From the NCBI GenBank assembly GCA_049840595.1, contig JASGKO010000026.1, positions 1 to 64,000 on the forward strand: a stretch of DNA of 64,000 nt, written 5' to 3'. The notes under the pieces are model-generated. The model was given only the letters and a program-made list of their open reading frames with translations, was not told the origin of the DNA and did not search any database. Source of the DNA: JASGKO01 sp049840595. GTDB lineage: Bacteria; Verrucomicrobiota; Verrucomicrobiia; Chthoniobacterales; Chthoniobacteraceae. Position 1 is the stretch's first letter. Every line of letters starts with the position of its first letter. Positions 22,873 to 32,265 of this stretch are shown piece after piece. A program made the position numbers and the translations under genes.

Positions 22873-23575
22873 TTACTTTTTGATGTTCAGGAGTTCGACC
22901 GTGAAGATGAGCGCCTGGTTGGCACCGATTTCCGGCGGAGCGTTTTCGCCGTAGGCGAGAGCTGGCGGGATGAAGAGCTGCCACTTGGAGCCGACCGGCA
23001 TCAACTGCAAGGCTTCGGTCCAGCCGGGGATGACTTGATTAACCGGGAAGGTGGCGGGTTCTCCGCGCTTGTAGGAGCTGTCGAACTCGGTGCCGTCGAT
23101 GAGCGTGCCGGCATAGTTCACGACCACCGTGTCGCTGGCCTTGGGCTTGTCGCCCTTGCCGGTGGTGATGATTTTATACTGCAGACCGCTGGCGGTCGTC
23201 TGAGATGTCGTCCTTCTTTTTGTTGGCGGCGAGAAATTCGTCACTGGCCTTCTGGTTCTTCGGGGCATCGGCCTTGACCTTGGCTTCGGCGGCAGCGGCC
23301 TTCTCCTGCATCTTGGCTTGCATTTCGGCCTGGAGTCCCTGGAGGGTGGACTTCATTTCTTCATCAGTCATCTGCAGCTTGCCCCCGCTCAGGGCGTCGG
23401 TGAGACCGGCGGCGACGGATTTGGGATCCACCTCGAGGCCGGACTGCTTCAAGCTCTGGGCCATGTTGACGCCGATGCTGTAGCTACGTTTTTCTTTCAT
23501 ATCTTTGGGTGCTTCGGCATGGAGCGCAACGACGCTGGCCAGCGCGAGGGAGATCGGGAGAAGGGAGTTTTTCAT
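22873..23575 (-). CDS. Exported FKBP-type peptidyl-prolyl isomerase, frame broken between domains
   Basis: Starting at MKNSLLPISLA gives about 234 residues once a surplus base near 23190 is ignored. A signal peptide (residues 1-20) precedes an FKBP_N dimerisation domain (YSIGVNMAQSLKQSGLEVDP, MTDEEMKSTLQGLQ), an Ala/Lys helix, and an FKBP domain. The FKBP domain reads TASGLQYKIITTGKG, VVNYAGTLIDGTEFDSS, VIPGWTEALQLMPVGSKWQL and FIPPALAYGE. This is the FkpA/Mip architecture: a periplasmic foldase that isomerises X-Pro bonds. The FKBP active-site residues (Tyr, Asp, Trp, Tyr) are present. Confidence 0.88.
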
Positions 23576-23686
23576 GAAGTGAATCTGCATTCAGAGCGGG
23601 TTCGTAAAGTAAAGGAAAGCAGAATTAGATGACTTTTCCATCCATGATTGAAATCCAGGGCGGTTTTGCCGTAAACGTTTGTTCCC

Positions 23687-24304
23687 ATGAACCGCGACCA
23701 TCTTGAAGAGCTGGCCACCGGCTACGCGGCAGGTTCGCTGGAGCCTGGCGAGGCGGCGGCATTTTCCCAGGCAATGAAGGACGACTCCCATTTGCAAAAA
23801 ATGTCCGACGAACTGCACGATCTCGCGGCCAAGCTGGTCACCTCGACCTCGTTACCAACGACGATGGTGCCGTCGGCACGGTTGAAGGAGCGCATCATGC
23901 ATCGTATCGGCCTGCCTGCCGAGCAGCGCAAGGCGGAGACGGTGCTTTCGGCCCTCTCCGGGGGGCAGGAAGTGGGCATTGTGGTTTGCAATGCCCAAGG
24001 TGAAATCGAGTGGGCCAATCCGGCCTTCAGCGAGCTCTGCGGCTACACCCTCGATGAAGTCCGCGGCCACAAACCCGGGATGATGCTGCAAGGCACGGAA
24101 ACGGACACCATTACCGTGCAGCGCATGCGCACCGCGCTCAGCGAGGGCCGTGGCTTTCACGAGGAACTGCTCAACTATCACAAAGATGGGCAGTCCTACC
24201 GGGTAGCGGTCACTGTTTCGCCCATCTACGATGCAAAAGGGAGGGTTTGTTCGTTTGTCGGGTTGGAACAGTTGGTGCCGGAGGAAATTAAGACAAAAAA
24301 TTAA
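23687..24304 (+). CDS. PAS-domain protein with an anti-sigma-like N-terminus
   Basis: The product has 205 residues. Residues 1-60 (LEELATGYAAGSLEPGEAAA) resemble the helical N-terminus of zinc anti-sigma factors but have no HxxxCxxC. Residues 85-195 form a PAS domain (GIVVCNAQGEIEWANPAFSE, GHKPGMMLQGTETD, VTVSPIYDAKGRVCSFVGL). The wording is close to LOV domains, but the flavin-binding Cys of NCRFLQG is missing (KPGMMLQG), so photochemistry of that type is not expected. There is no output domain, so it probably acts by protein contact. It ends at a strong terminator. Confidence 0.75.
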   Translation: MNRDHLEELATGYAAGSLEPGEAAAFSQAMKDDSHLQKMSDELHDLAAKLVTSTSLPTTMVPSARLKERIMHRIGLPAEQRKAETVLSALSGGQEVGIVVCNAQGEIEWANPAFSELCGYTLDEVRGHKPGMMLQGTETDTITVQRMRTALSEGRGFHEELLNYHKDGQSYRVAVTVSPIYDAKGRVCSFVGLEQLVPEEIKTKN

Positions 24305-24327
24305 AAGACCGGTCTGGCCGGTCTTTT
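24303..24327 (+). terminator. Rho-independent terminator after the PAS gene
   Basis: AAAAGACCGG (24303-24312) pairs with CCGGTCTTTT (24318-24327) around a five-base loop. The stop codon lies within the first bases of the stem. The A and T runs let it work in both directions, so it may also end the minus-strand rsmE transcript. Confidence 0.88.
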
Positions 24328-24334
24328 CCCGGCA

Positions 24335-24356
24335 TCTCCGCGCCTCTGCGTGAGAA
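24335..24356. repeat. Short gene-end repeat, copy at rsmE
   Basis: TCTCCGCGCCTCTGCGTGAG followed by AA on the plus strand, one mismatch from 9292-9313. On the minus strand it starts five bases after the rsmE stop. Confidence 0.7.
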
Positions 24357-24360
24357 TTGT

Positions 24361-25107
24361 TCAGCTCAGCAATTCGTAACCCAGCACGCTCAGGCTGTAG
24401 ATGGCGGCTGTCTCGGTTCGCAACACGATCGGCCCCAAGGTAATGGGCTGGCAGCCGTAGCCCTTGGCGAGGGAAATTTCCGCGGGCGTGAAGTCGCCTT
24501 CAGGCCCGATCAGCACCAGCACGGACTCGACACTCTTTCCCGTGACTTCGCGAGTCTCCTTGAGCAACTGCTTCAGGTGCCGTGCGTCCGGCTGCAAAGA
24601 GGCAATGAGCAGGAGATCGTAGCGCGGATTGGCGTGGAAAAACTCCTTTGGCGTTTGTGGCTTGGTCACGGAGGGCAGCCAGTTCTGGCCGCATTGCTTG
24701 GCCGCTTCGATGGCGACTGCCTGCCACTTCTGCTGCTTCTTTGCTGAATCCCCGCCATCCACCTGCACGACCGTGCGTTCGGAGAGCAGCGGCACGATTT
24801 CCGCCGCGCCCAGTTCGGTCGCCTTCTGGACGATGAGGTCCATGTTCTTTCCTTTGGGAATCGCCTGCGCCAGGGTGATCCGGCAGGCGAGGGGATGCGA
24901 TTTTGACTGTTGTAGAATGCGCACATCCACCGAGTTCCGGCCAATCGCGTAAATCTCCACCGTGGCCTCCGTACCCTCGCCATTAAAAATTGCAACCCGG
25001 TCGCCAATCTTAAACCGCAGCACATCCAGCGCATGATGAGCCTCGGCAGCATCAAGCTGCAGCGGCTCGGTTTTCCAACTGGCGGGCGGGATGTAGAAAC
25101 GGTGCAT
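24361..25107 (-). CDS. rsmE: 16S rRNA (uracil-1498-N3)-methyltransferase RsmE
   Basis: The product has 248 residues, the usual length. The N-terminal PUA-like domain starts MHRFYIPPASW and includes AEAHHALDVLRFKIGD. The SPOUT methyltransferase domain shows LAQAIPKGKNMDLIVQKATE, EAAKQCGQNWLP, the trefoil-knot motif VLIGPEGDFTPAEI and LGPIVLRTETAAI. It methylates U1498 of 16S rRNA using S-adenosylmethionine. It follows dnaJ by 30 bases on the same strand, an arrangement (dnaJ-rsmE) seen in many bacteria. Confidence 0.95.
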   Translation of the reverse strand: MHRFYIPPASWKTEPLQLDAAEAHHALDVLRFKIGDRVAIFNGEGTEATVEIYAIGRNSVDVRILQQSKSHPLACRITLAQAIPKGKNMDLIVQKATELGAAEIVPLLSERTVVQVDGGDSAKKQQKWQAVAIEAAKQCGQNWLPSVTKPQTPKEFFHANPRYDLLLIASLQPDARHLKQLLKETREVTGKSVESVLVLIGPEGDFTPAEISLAKGYGCQPITLGPIVLRTETAAIYSLSVLGYELLS

Positions 25108-25137
25108 TGCTTTGGAAGGGGCGGAGCGAAGTTTTCC

Positions 25138-26299
25138 CTACTGGAAAAGCTCTTTCGCCTTTTCGAAGAAGCTCTTGTGAATGGGCGTGTTGTCGTCGCC
25201 GCAGAGTTCGGCGAACTCTTCCAGCTTCTTGCGCTGCTCGGCGTTGAGTTTGGTGGGCACTTCCACCAGCACGGTGACCATGAGGTCGCCGACGGCACTG
25301 GAATTGAGCACCGGCATGCCTTTGCTGCGCAGTTTGAAAGTGGTGCCGCTCTGGGTCCCGGCGGGAATCTTGAGCGACGCCTTGCCTTCCAGAGTGGGCA
25401 CGCGGATTTCGCCGCCCAAGGTCGCTGCGACGAAGGAAACGGGCACCTCACAGTAGAGGTTGTCCTCTTCGCGTTGGAAAATGTTGTGCTCCTTGACGTG
25501 GATCACCACGTAGAGATCGCCGGGCGCACCGCCTCGGATGCCCGCCTCGCCATTGCGCGAGGAGCGAAGCCGTGAGCCGTCTTCGATGCCGGCGGGAATC
25601 TTGAGCTTGATGCGCGACTTCGCCTCGACGCGGCCCTCGCCGCTGCAAGAGCCGCACGGGTTGTCGATGATCTGCCCGGTCCCACGGCAGCGCGGGCACG
25701 TCTGCGCCACCTGGAAAAAGCCTCGGGAACTGATCACCTGGCCGCGCCCGCCACAGGTGGGGCAGCTGCTGGCGCGCGCGCCGGATTCGGCACCGGTTCC
25801 ATCGCATTTCTGGCAGGCGTCGAGTTTGGTGATTTCGATTTCCTTTTCGCAGCCGCTGGCCGCTTCCTCGAAGCTTGATCTGAAGGTCGTAGCGCAGGTC
25901 GGAACCGCGCTGGCGTCCCTCACGGTCAGGGCGATTGCCGCCGCCTCCCCCACCGAAAAATTGCTCGAAAATCCCCCCTCCACCGCCCCCGCCGCTGAAG
26001 ACTTCGCGGAAGATATCGAACGGGTCGTGGAATCCACCCGCGCCGCCGGCTGGTCCGGCGGTGCCACCGGCAAAGGCGGCATGGCCGTAGCGGTCGTAGG
26101 CAGCGCGCTTGTTGTCATCCATCAGCACGTCGTAAGCCTCGCCGAGTTCCTTAAACTTCTCTTCGGCATGCGGGTCGCCCGGGTTTTTATCGGGATGATG
26201 CTGTACGGCAAGTTTGCGGTAGGACTTTTTAATTTCCTCCACCGTCGAGGTGCGCGTGACGCTGAGCACCTCGTAGTAGTCGCGTTTTTGAGCGGCCAT
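25138..26299 (-). CDS. dnaJ: Chaperone protein DnaJ, frame broken by a surplus base
   Basis: Removing one A near 25880 joins DLRYDLQI to SFEEAASGCEKEI, giving about 387 residues. The J domain has the HPD tripeptide (LAVQHHPDKNPGD), followed by a Gly/Phe-rich linker and four zinc motifs: CQKCDGTG, CPTCGGRG, CPRCRGTG and CGSCSGEG. The C-terminal substrate-binding domains follow (IPAGIEDGSRLR, VPTLEGKASLKIPAGTQSG). It stimulates DnaK ATPase activity and delivers substrates. grpE lies 12 bases upstream; dnaK is not in this window. Because DnaJ is nearly always intact, this break strongly suggests a sequence error. Confidence 0.93.
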
Positions 26300-26311
26300 T
26301 ATTCCTTGCCC

Positions 26312-26842
26312 TTATTCTTTGCCTTTGGAGACGGTCACGTTGGCGGGACGCAGGAGGCGATCCTTGAGCTTGTAGCCCTTGCGGAGCTGGCGGATGACGA
26401 TGCCCTCGGGCACGTCCTCGCTGGCTTCCTGGGCGATTGCTTCGTGAAGATTCGGGTCAAACGGCTGGCCGGTGGCATCAATGGATTGCACCCCCTGGTC
26501 GGTGAGAAATTCCTGCAACTGGCGGGCCACCATCTGCATCCCCATCAGCACGGGGGATTTTTCACCCTCCACCTTGGCGGCCTGGAGACCGAGCTCGAAA
26601 TTGTCGAAAATGGGAATCAGCTTTTCCAGGAAACCGGTGTTGGCAAAGCGGATGGCGTCCTCTTTTTCGCGGGCGGCGCGCTTGCGGTAGTTTTCCAGAT
26701 CGGCCTGGCTGCGGAGCGCGAGATCGCGGAAGCGGTCCAGATCGGCCTGCAACTGGGCGGAGGCGTTTTCCACCGTATCTTCGGTCGCGGCAGCCGCTTC
26801 TTTCGCTTCGGTCTCGTTTTTCAAATCAGTAGTGTCGGTCAT
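26312..26842 (-). CDS. grpE: Nucleotide exchange factor GrpE
   Basis: The product has 176 residues. An acidic N-terminal tail is followed by a long coiled coil (AQLQADLDRFRDLALRSQAD), the family segment NYRKRAAREKEDAIRFANTG, and a C-terminal beta domain (GQPFDPNLHEAIAQEASEDV; VIRQLRKGYKLKDRLLRPANVTVSKG). It releases ADP from DnaK. The grpE-dnaJ order with a 12-base gap indicates an operon. Confidence 0.95.
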   Translation of the reverse strand: MTDTTDLKNETEAKEAAAATEDTVENASAQLQADLDRFRDLALRSQADLENYRKRAAREKEDAIRFANTGFLEKLIPIFDNFELGLQAAKVEGEKSPVLMGMQMVARQLQEFLTDQGVQSIDATGQPFDPNLHEAIAQEASEDVPEGIVIRQLRKGYKLKDRLLRPANVTVSKGKE

Positions 26843-26858
26843 GGTCTTAAATTCTTTT

Positions 26859-28274
26859 TTAGCGTCGGCGGATCACGATCATCGTGATGTCGTCACTCCG
26901 TGGCGTATTTCCGATGAAGTTTAGCACATCATCGGTGACGCGCTCAATAATCCCGGAAGCGCCCGAGGAGACGCTCTGCTTGATGGAGTCGATCATGTTG
27001 GCCATGCCGAACTCCATCCCTTCTTTGTCGAGCGCCTCCGTGACGCCATCCGTGTAAAGGACCAGGCAGTCATCGATGTCGAGCGTGACGGAAAAATCAC
27101 AGGCGATCCTATCGAAGACGCTGCCGCTGTCAATGCCCAGCGCCATCCCGGGCGGGTTGAGCTTGGAGACGGTGCCCGTCTTCGCCGAGTAGAGAAGGGG
27201 GGCATCATGGCCAGCCCGGCAGAGGGTGATCTGGCCGGTGATGTTGTTCAAAATCAGATAGGCCATGCTGATGAACATGTCCTCTTTAATATCCGGGTAG
27301 AGCTGGCGGTTCACCAGCTTGAGCACGCCCGCCGCCGAGTAGTTCATCGGGGCATGGCTGCGGAGCACGCTCCGGCACATCGCCATGATGAGAGAGGCCG
27401 GGACCCCCTTGCCCGACACGTCGGCAATCGCGACCCCGAGCTGGCATTCGTCGATTGGCAGGTAATCGAAGTAATCGCCGCTCACCTGGCCAGGCAGGTT
27501 GATCCCACTGATCTCAAATCCCTCGAAATCCGGCGCGCTGGAAGGCAGGAGGATGCGCTGGATATCCTGCGCGACTTGCAAGTCACTGTCCATCCGACGC
27601 TTTTCACTGGCCTCAAAGTAAATGATCGCGTTGTAGAGCGCAAAGGCCGATTGCTCGGCGATCGCCTTGAAGACCGGGACATCGCTGAGGGAAAACTCCG
27701 GCGCAACCGGTCCGTTGGCCACCGCGAGCACCCCGAGGTTTTGGTCTCCATAGATGAGCGGACAGAGCAGCGCTGAGGTGGGGCGATTCGCTTCATTGCC
27801 GAGGGTCGCCAGCCGGGGATCGGGGCCGTAAATCAGTTCCGGCTCGTGATTTTGCCAGGCCGTCCCAATCAATCCCTCCCCTGGGGTGATGCTGTGCATG
27901 CGGATGTAATTCTGCACCGCTTGCGGCTGATTTTCGAGATGAGCGGGAATCTCCAGCAGTGGCGGGCAGCCCTTGGAAACGTGTCGGGCGATGAGCGTTT
28001 TAGTGTTGCGCTCGACCAGATAGAGCGCGCCCCCCTGGGCATCGAGAATATTCATTGCGCCCTCGACGATCAGCCGGTGCAAATCCTCGGTGCGTAAGTC
28101 GCGATGAAAAGCCGCCCCGAGACCATGGAGAAAATCAAAGACGCGCGTTTCCTCGACCACGACATCCTCGCGCGCCTTGTCCAGTTCAAGAAACCGCCGC
28201 CGCCAGTAAAGGGCGAAGCCAAAAAAAACGGCCCAACTCAGGGCGAGCAGGGCGGCGATGATTGAGATCCACAT
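26859..28274 (-). CDS. Membrane-anchored GAF - PP2C (RsbU/SpoIIE-type) phosphatase
   Basis: The product has 471 residues. One N-terminal helix (residues 3-25) is followed by a short coiled coil. A GAF domain spans about 55-220 (DLHRLIVEGAMNILDAQGGA, LCPLIYGDQNLGVLAVANG), and a PP2C-type Ser/Thr phosphatase domain spans about 235-470 (VAQDIQRILLPSS, PGQVSGDYFDYL, VAIADVSGKGVPASL, DCLVLYTDGVTEALD, RSDDITMIVI). Metal-binding aspartates are present. Such enzymes dephosphorylate STAS-domain anti-sigma antagonists in partner-switching pathways, and a STAS gene lies 18 bases upstream. A kinase (RsbW-type) is not in the window. Confidence 0.9.
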   Translation of the reverse strand: MWISIIAALLALSWAVFFGFALYWRRRFLELDKAREDVVVEETRVFDFLHGLGAAFHRDLRTEDLHRLIVEGAMNILDAQGGALYLVERNTKTLIARHVSKGCPPLLEIPAHLENQPQAVQNYIRMHSITPGEGLIGTAWQNHEPELIYGPDPRLATLGNEANRPTSALLCPLIYGDQNLGVLAVANGPVAPEFSLSDVPVFKAIAEQSAFALYNAIIYFEASEKRRMDSDLQVAQDIQRILLPSSAPDFEGFEISGINLPGQVSGDYFDYLPIDECQLGVAIADVSGKGVPASLIMAMCRSVLRSHAPMNYSAAGVLKLVNRQLYPDIKEDMFISMAYLILNNITGQITLCRAGHDAPLLYSAKTGTVSKLNPPGMALGIDSGSVFDRIACDFSVTLDIDDCLVLYTDGVTEALDKEGMEFGMANMIDSIKQSVSSGASGIIERVTDDVLNFIGNTPRSDDITMIVIRRR

Positions 28275-28292
28275 GAATTTCCCGGCGCAGCG

Positions 28293-28811
28293 TCACTCGG
28301 CGTTGCGCAAATCCTGCTTCAGGTATTCCAGCACGTCTTTGAACTTGGTCAGATTCTCCGGATCGGCTTCCACCAGGGCCTCGTGGGCTTCCAGCATGGT
28401 TTCTGCCTGCGCAACACGATCGCCATTCACCGGGGTGACTGGTTTTAAGTCACCCGTGGGTTCAGGCGCGGTTTTCGAGCTGCACTGCTCCACTTGGAAG
28501 AGCTGGTCGAGACCCAGCCCGCAGAGCAGGTCGTGGTTGCGTTCGTTCAAATTGATCACCCGCAGGTGCCCCTGGCCCAGTTCGCGCAGGCGCAGGGCGA
28601 TAAAGGCGAGCGTCCCCATGAAAGTCGAGTCCATGACCGGGCAATTCTTGAGATCGAGAATGAACTCGCGGTGCCCGCGATTGATCATCTCCTTCGCAAA
28701 ATCCTTCATCCCGGGGCTGTTTTGGAAAGAGCCTTTGCCCTCAACTTTGATCCAAACGACCCGATTGCTGATTCCTACTTTTATGGCCGGTTGTGTAGTC
28801 ACCGCTGTCAT
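28293..28811 (-). CDS. STAS-domain anti-sigma-factor antagonist-like protein
   Basis: The product has 172 residues. The STAS domain occupies about residues 10-110, with the phosphorylatable-serine region LKNCPVMDSTFMGTLAF (the DST motif matches the DSSG/DSTG of SpoIIAA/RsbV). It is followed by an extra acidic helical tail of about 60 residues. In partner switching, the unphosphorylated STAS protein binds an anti-sigma kinase and frees the sigma factor. The PP2C phosphatase is the next gene on the same strand and is the obvious partner. Confidence 0.88.
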   Translation of the reverse strand: MTAVTTQPAIKVGISNRVVWIKVEGKGSFQNSPGMKDFAKEMINRGHREFILDLKNCPVMDSTFMGTLAFIALRLRELGQGHLRVINLNERNHDLLCGLGLDQLFQVEQCSSKTAPEPTGDLKPVTPVNGDRVAQAETMLEAHEALVEADPENLTKFKDVLEYLKQDLRNAE

Positions 28812-28888
28812 GGAGTATTGAATGTTGCGTCCCGGGTGTCAAACCCGGACGCCGGTATCCTGTCTGACGTAATGGTGGCGAAAAGTTT

Positions 28889-29401
28889 TCAATTCCAGAG
28901 ATAGGATTGCGTCAGGCCCACGATTTTGCCGTTCTCAATCAGCAAAGCGCGCCAGGCCACCACGCGCCCGTTTTGGTAATAATCGTCCCCGATGACGTTA
29001 AATTCAGTCTTCAAGCTGCCGTGGGCATCGGTGTAGGGGACTTCCTGCGCCTCCACATAGGAGCCGAGCTTTTCCTGTCGGTATTCGAGGCGGAAGGTCA
29101 GGTTCGCATGGCGGCTGGTCCGCCAGAAGAAAGTAAAATAATTGCCCGAGCGCGCGCGCCGCTGCACCGCATTGATCGCACCGAAGTTCACCCGCTGGCG
29201 CTCGAACAGGATCATCTCGTTATCCGTGGAGACCTGATGTTGTTCCGCGTCGTTAAAAAAAAGCTCGGTCTTGCGGAACTGGAATGAGTCGTCCAACGCA
29301 AGCGGGAGGACATTGGCCTTCTCCAATGGGCGCGGCTTTTCGGCAGCGAGACCGGAGACGGTCGCTGCGAGCAGTGCCAAGAGGAACACACATCGTTTCA
29401 T
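28889..29401 (-). CDS. Exported protein of unknown function
   Basis: The product has 170 residues with a signal peptide (MKRCVFLLALLAATVSGLAA). The mature part is a single beta-rich domain with several aromatic strands (GNYFTFFWRTSRHANLTFRL; VVAWRALLIENGKIVGLTQS). I recognise no family; the strand pattern suggests a small beta-sandwich or barrel. It is 77 bases upstream of the STAS gene on the same strand, but an operon link is uncertain. Confidence 0.7.
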   Translation of the reverse strand: MKRCVFLLALLAATVSGLAAEKPRPLEKANVLPLALDDSFQFRKTELFFNDAEQHQVSTDNEMILFERQRVNFGAINAVQRRARSGNYFTFFWRTSRHANLTFRLEYRQEKLGSYVEAQEVPYTDAHGSLKTEFNVIGDDYYQNGRVVAWRALLIENGKIVGLTQSYLWN

Positions 29402-29564
29402 GGGTAAAATAAAAGCGGTTCAGCCCATCGGTGTCAATGACTCCGCCAGTTCGCTTGCCGGCGGGTTTTTTGATTCCCATGGAATCCCGTGATCCTCTGC
29501 ATTAGCCAGAAGTGTGCCTGCTACGGTTTGCGAAGTGAATTGATTCGTTTCATCTTGGCCTCGC

Positions 29565-32238
29565 GTGATCACCGTGCGTTTCCAACGTGGGATTGAACTG
29601 CCCGATTATGGGCTGTGGCTGGATCCATGGGATTCGAAGCCTCGGGCGTTTGTGTCGCATGCGCATAGCGATCACATCGGCGCGCATGCGGAGGTGATCG
29701 CTTCTCATGGCACCGCGAAGCTGATGCGCGAGCGGCTGGCCGGGGAGCGGGTGGAGCATTTGCTGGGGCTGGGCGAGACGCGGAAAATTTTTGGGTTGCC
29801 GGTAACGCTGCTCGCGGCGGGGCACATTTTCGGCTCGGCGCAGTTTTACACGGAGGCCGATGCCGGCTCGCTGCTCTACACCGGCGATTTCAAGTTGCGC
29901 TCGGGCCTTTCCGCCGAGCGGGCGCAGTGGCGGTTCGGCGGAAACGCTCATCATGGAGACCACCTTTGGTCTGCCGAAATATCAATTCCCGCCCACGGCG
30001 GAGGTGATGCGACGGATGGTCGCCTTTTGCCAGGAAGCGTTGGAGGAGGGTGAGGTACCGGTGTTGCTGGGCTACTCGCTCGGCAAGGCGCAGGAGATTC
30101 TGTGTGCGCTGGTGCAGGCGGGGCTCACGCCGATGCTGCACGGCGCGGTCCATAAGATGACGCGGGTATATCAGGAACTGCAGCCGGATTTTCCTGCCTT
30201 TGAGCGTTACGACGCGCAGACGGTGGCTGGCAAGGTGCTGATCTGTCCGCCGAGTGCGGCGCGATCGGTGATGGTGCGGCGGATCAAGAAGCGCCGCGTG
30301 GCCATGCTCACGGGGTGGGCGATGGATTCGGGTGCCATCTATCGCTATGGCTGTGATGCGGCGTTTCCGCTCTCGGATCATGCGGATTACCCCGATCTGG
30401 TACGTTATGTGGAGTTGGTGAACCCCAAGCGGGTGCTCACGCTGCACGGTTTTGCCGCCGAGTTTGCGCGCGATCTGCGCGACCGGGGGGTCGAGGCGTG
30501 GGCGCTGGGCGAGGATAATCAGATGGAGCTGGGCTTTCGTGGGGTGACGCTGCCATCGGGCGCCTCTGCGTTGTCGGTGGCCGCAGCCACGGAAAGCACC
30601 TCGCCTTTTGCCGGATTCGCCATGCTGGGTGAGGCGATTGCCGCGACGACCAGCAAGCTGGAGAAAATCCGGCGGCTTTCGGAGTTTTTGCGCGAACTGG
30701 ACGGCGAGGATCTGGCGACGGCGGCGGTCTATCTCTCGGGGCGGGCATTTCCGCAGGCCGGAGCGCGGGTGTTGCAGACCGGCTGGGCGATCATCAAGCG
30801 CGCCCTCATCGGGGCGAGTGGAATTTCCGAGGCCCAATTTCGCGAAATCTCCCGGCGCCACAGCGATGCCGGGAAAACCACCCGCGAGGTGATGGAAGGG
30901 CGTTCCAAGCCCGTACCGTGGACGCTCGCCGGGGCGCGCGCGTTTTTTGAAACCCTGCACATCGCCCGCGGCCCGGCGGCGAAGACGGAATGCCTGCAAG
31001 CGCTCTTTGTGCGCCTGGAGCCGGTCGAGGCGCAGTATGTGGTAAAGATTCTCACCGGCGATCTCCGGATCGGACTCAAGGAGGGGTTGCTGGAAGAAGC
31101 GATTGCGAGCGCCTTCGAGGTCCGCCCCGAGGTGGTGCGCGAGGCGGGCATGCTGCTCGGCGACATCGGGCGTACCGCGCAACTGGCCCAGGCCGGACGG
31201 CTGGAAGAAGCAGAGTTGCAACCTTTTCAGCCGGTTAAGTGCATGCTGGCCTCCCCGGAGCCGACCGCTGAGGCGATCTGGGAACGGATCGTGGAAGCGG
31301 GCGCGGTTGAGGCGTGGCTGGAGGATAAATACGACGGTATTCGCGCCCAGCTGCATCGTCGCGGCGATCGGGTCGAAATATACTCGCGTGATTTGAAACA
31401 AATCACGGGGCAGTTCGATGAACTCGCGGTGGCCGCACACGGGTTGGTGGATGATGTGATTTTTGACGGAGAGATCATCGCCTATGAGTACGGTCGGGTG
31501 CTTACTTTCTTCAATCTGCAGAAGCGGCTGGGGCGCAAAAATTCGGCGGACTTTTTTCTCGGCGGCGACATTCCCGTGCAGTTCATGGTTTTTGACCTGT
31601 TGTGGTGCAACGGCGTTTCCCTGCTCAAGCAACCCTTGTCCGAGCGGCGGGCGGTGTTGGAAAAGCTCCCGTTGCCCCCGAGGTTCGAGCAAATTTCACT
31701 TACACGTGTAAACTCCGCAGGCGAATTGGACGCCGCTTTTTCTGCCGCCCGGGTCCGTGGGAACGAGGGGCTGATGGTGAAGGATCCGCAAAGTCTCTAC
31801 CAGCCGGGACGGCGGGGAATGGCCTGGCTCAAGCTGAAGAAGGAACTGGCCACGCTCGAGGTGGTAGTCGTCGGCGCCGAGACTGGTCACGGTCGTCGTA
31901 GCCACGTGCTCAGCGATTACACCTTTGCCGTGCGCGATGAGCAGAGCGGCCGCCTGTTTACTATTGGCAAAGCCTATTCCGGGCTTACCGACGAGGAGAT
32001 CGAGGGGCTCACCGCACACTTTACCGCGCACACCCTCCGCCAGCACGGACGCTACCGAGAGGTCGAGCCCGATACGGTGCTGGAAATCGCTTTCGACTCC
32101 ATCCAGCCCAGCGACCGCCATGAGAGTGGGTTGGCGATGCGGTTTCCGCGCATCAAGGCCATCCGCACCGACAAAACTTCGGCGGAGATCGATACCCTGG
32201 CCTATGCCCGTTCACTGTCCGGGCGGGCGTCGTTTTGA
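29565..32238 (+). CDS. Fusion of ligase-associated beta-CASP nuclease and ATP-dependent DNA ligase, frame broken
   Basis: From a GTG at 29565, removing one surplus G near 29941 gives about 890 residues. The first third is a metallo-beta-lactamase/beta-CASP nuclease (SHAHSDHIGAH, AAGHIFGSAQF, LYTGDFKLR, LIMETTFGLP, SDHADYPDL). The rest is a DNA ligase: an N-terminal domain (about 350-560), the adenylation motif EDKYDGIRAQ at about residue 588, FDGEIIAYE, LMVKDP and WLKLKKE, then an OB fold with SGLAMRFPRIKAIR. Elsewhere these are usually neighbouring genes of a ligase-associated DNA damage response set, so the single chain is unusual. No associated helicase gene is present here. Confidence 0.88.
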
Positions 32239-32265
32239 AGATTGCGCATGGCGGGCGCAGGCGAT

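Noticed and set aside
23687..24304. LOV photoreceptor
   Set aside because: The cysteine needed for the flavin adduct is absent from the NCRFLQG-equivalent position.
25138..26299. Calling dnaJ and the other interrupted genes pseudogenes
   Set aside because: Motifs on both sides of each break are well conserved and the density of single-base breaks is too high and too clustered for ordinary decay.
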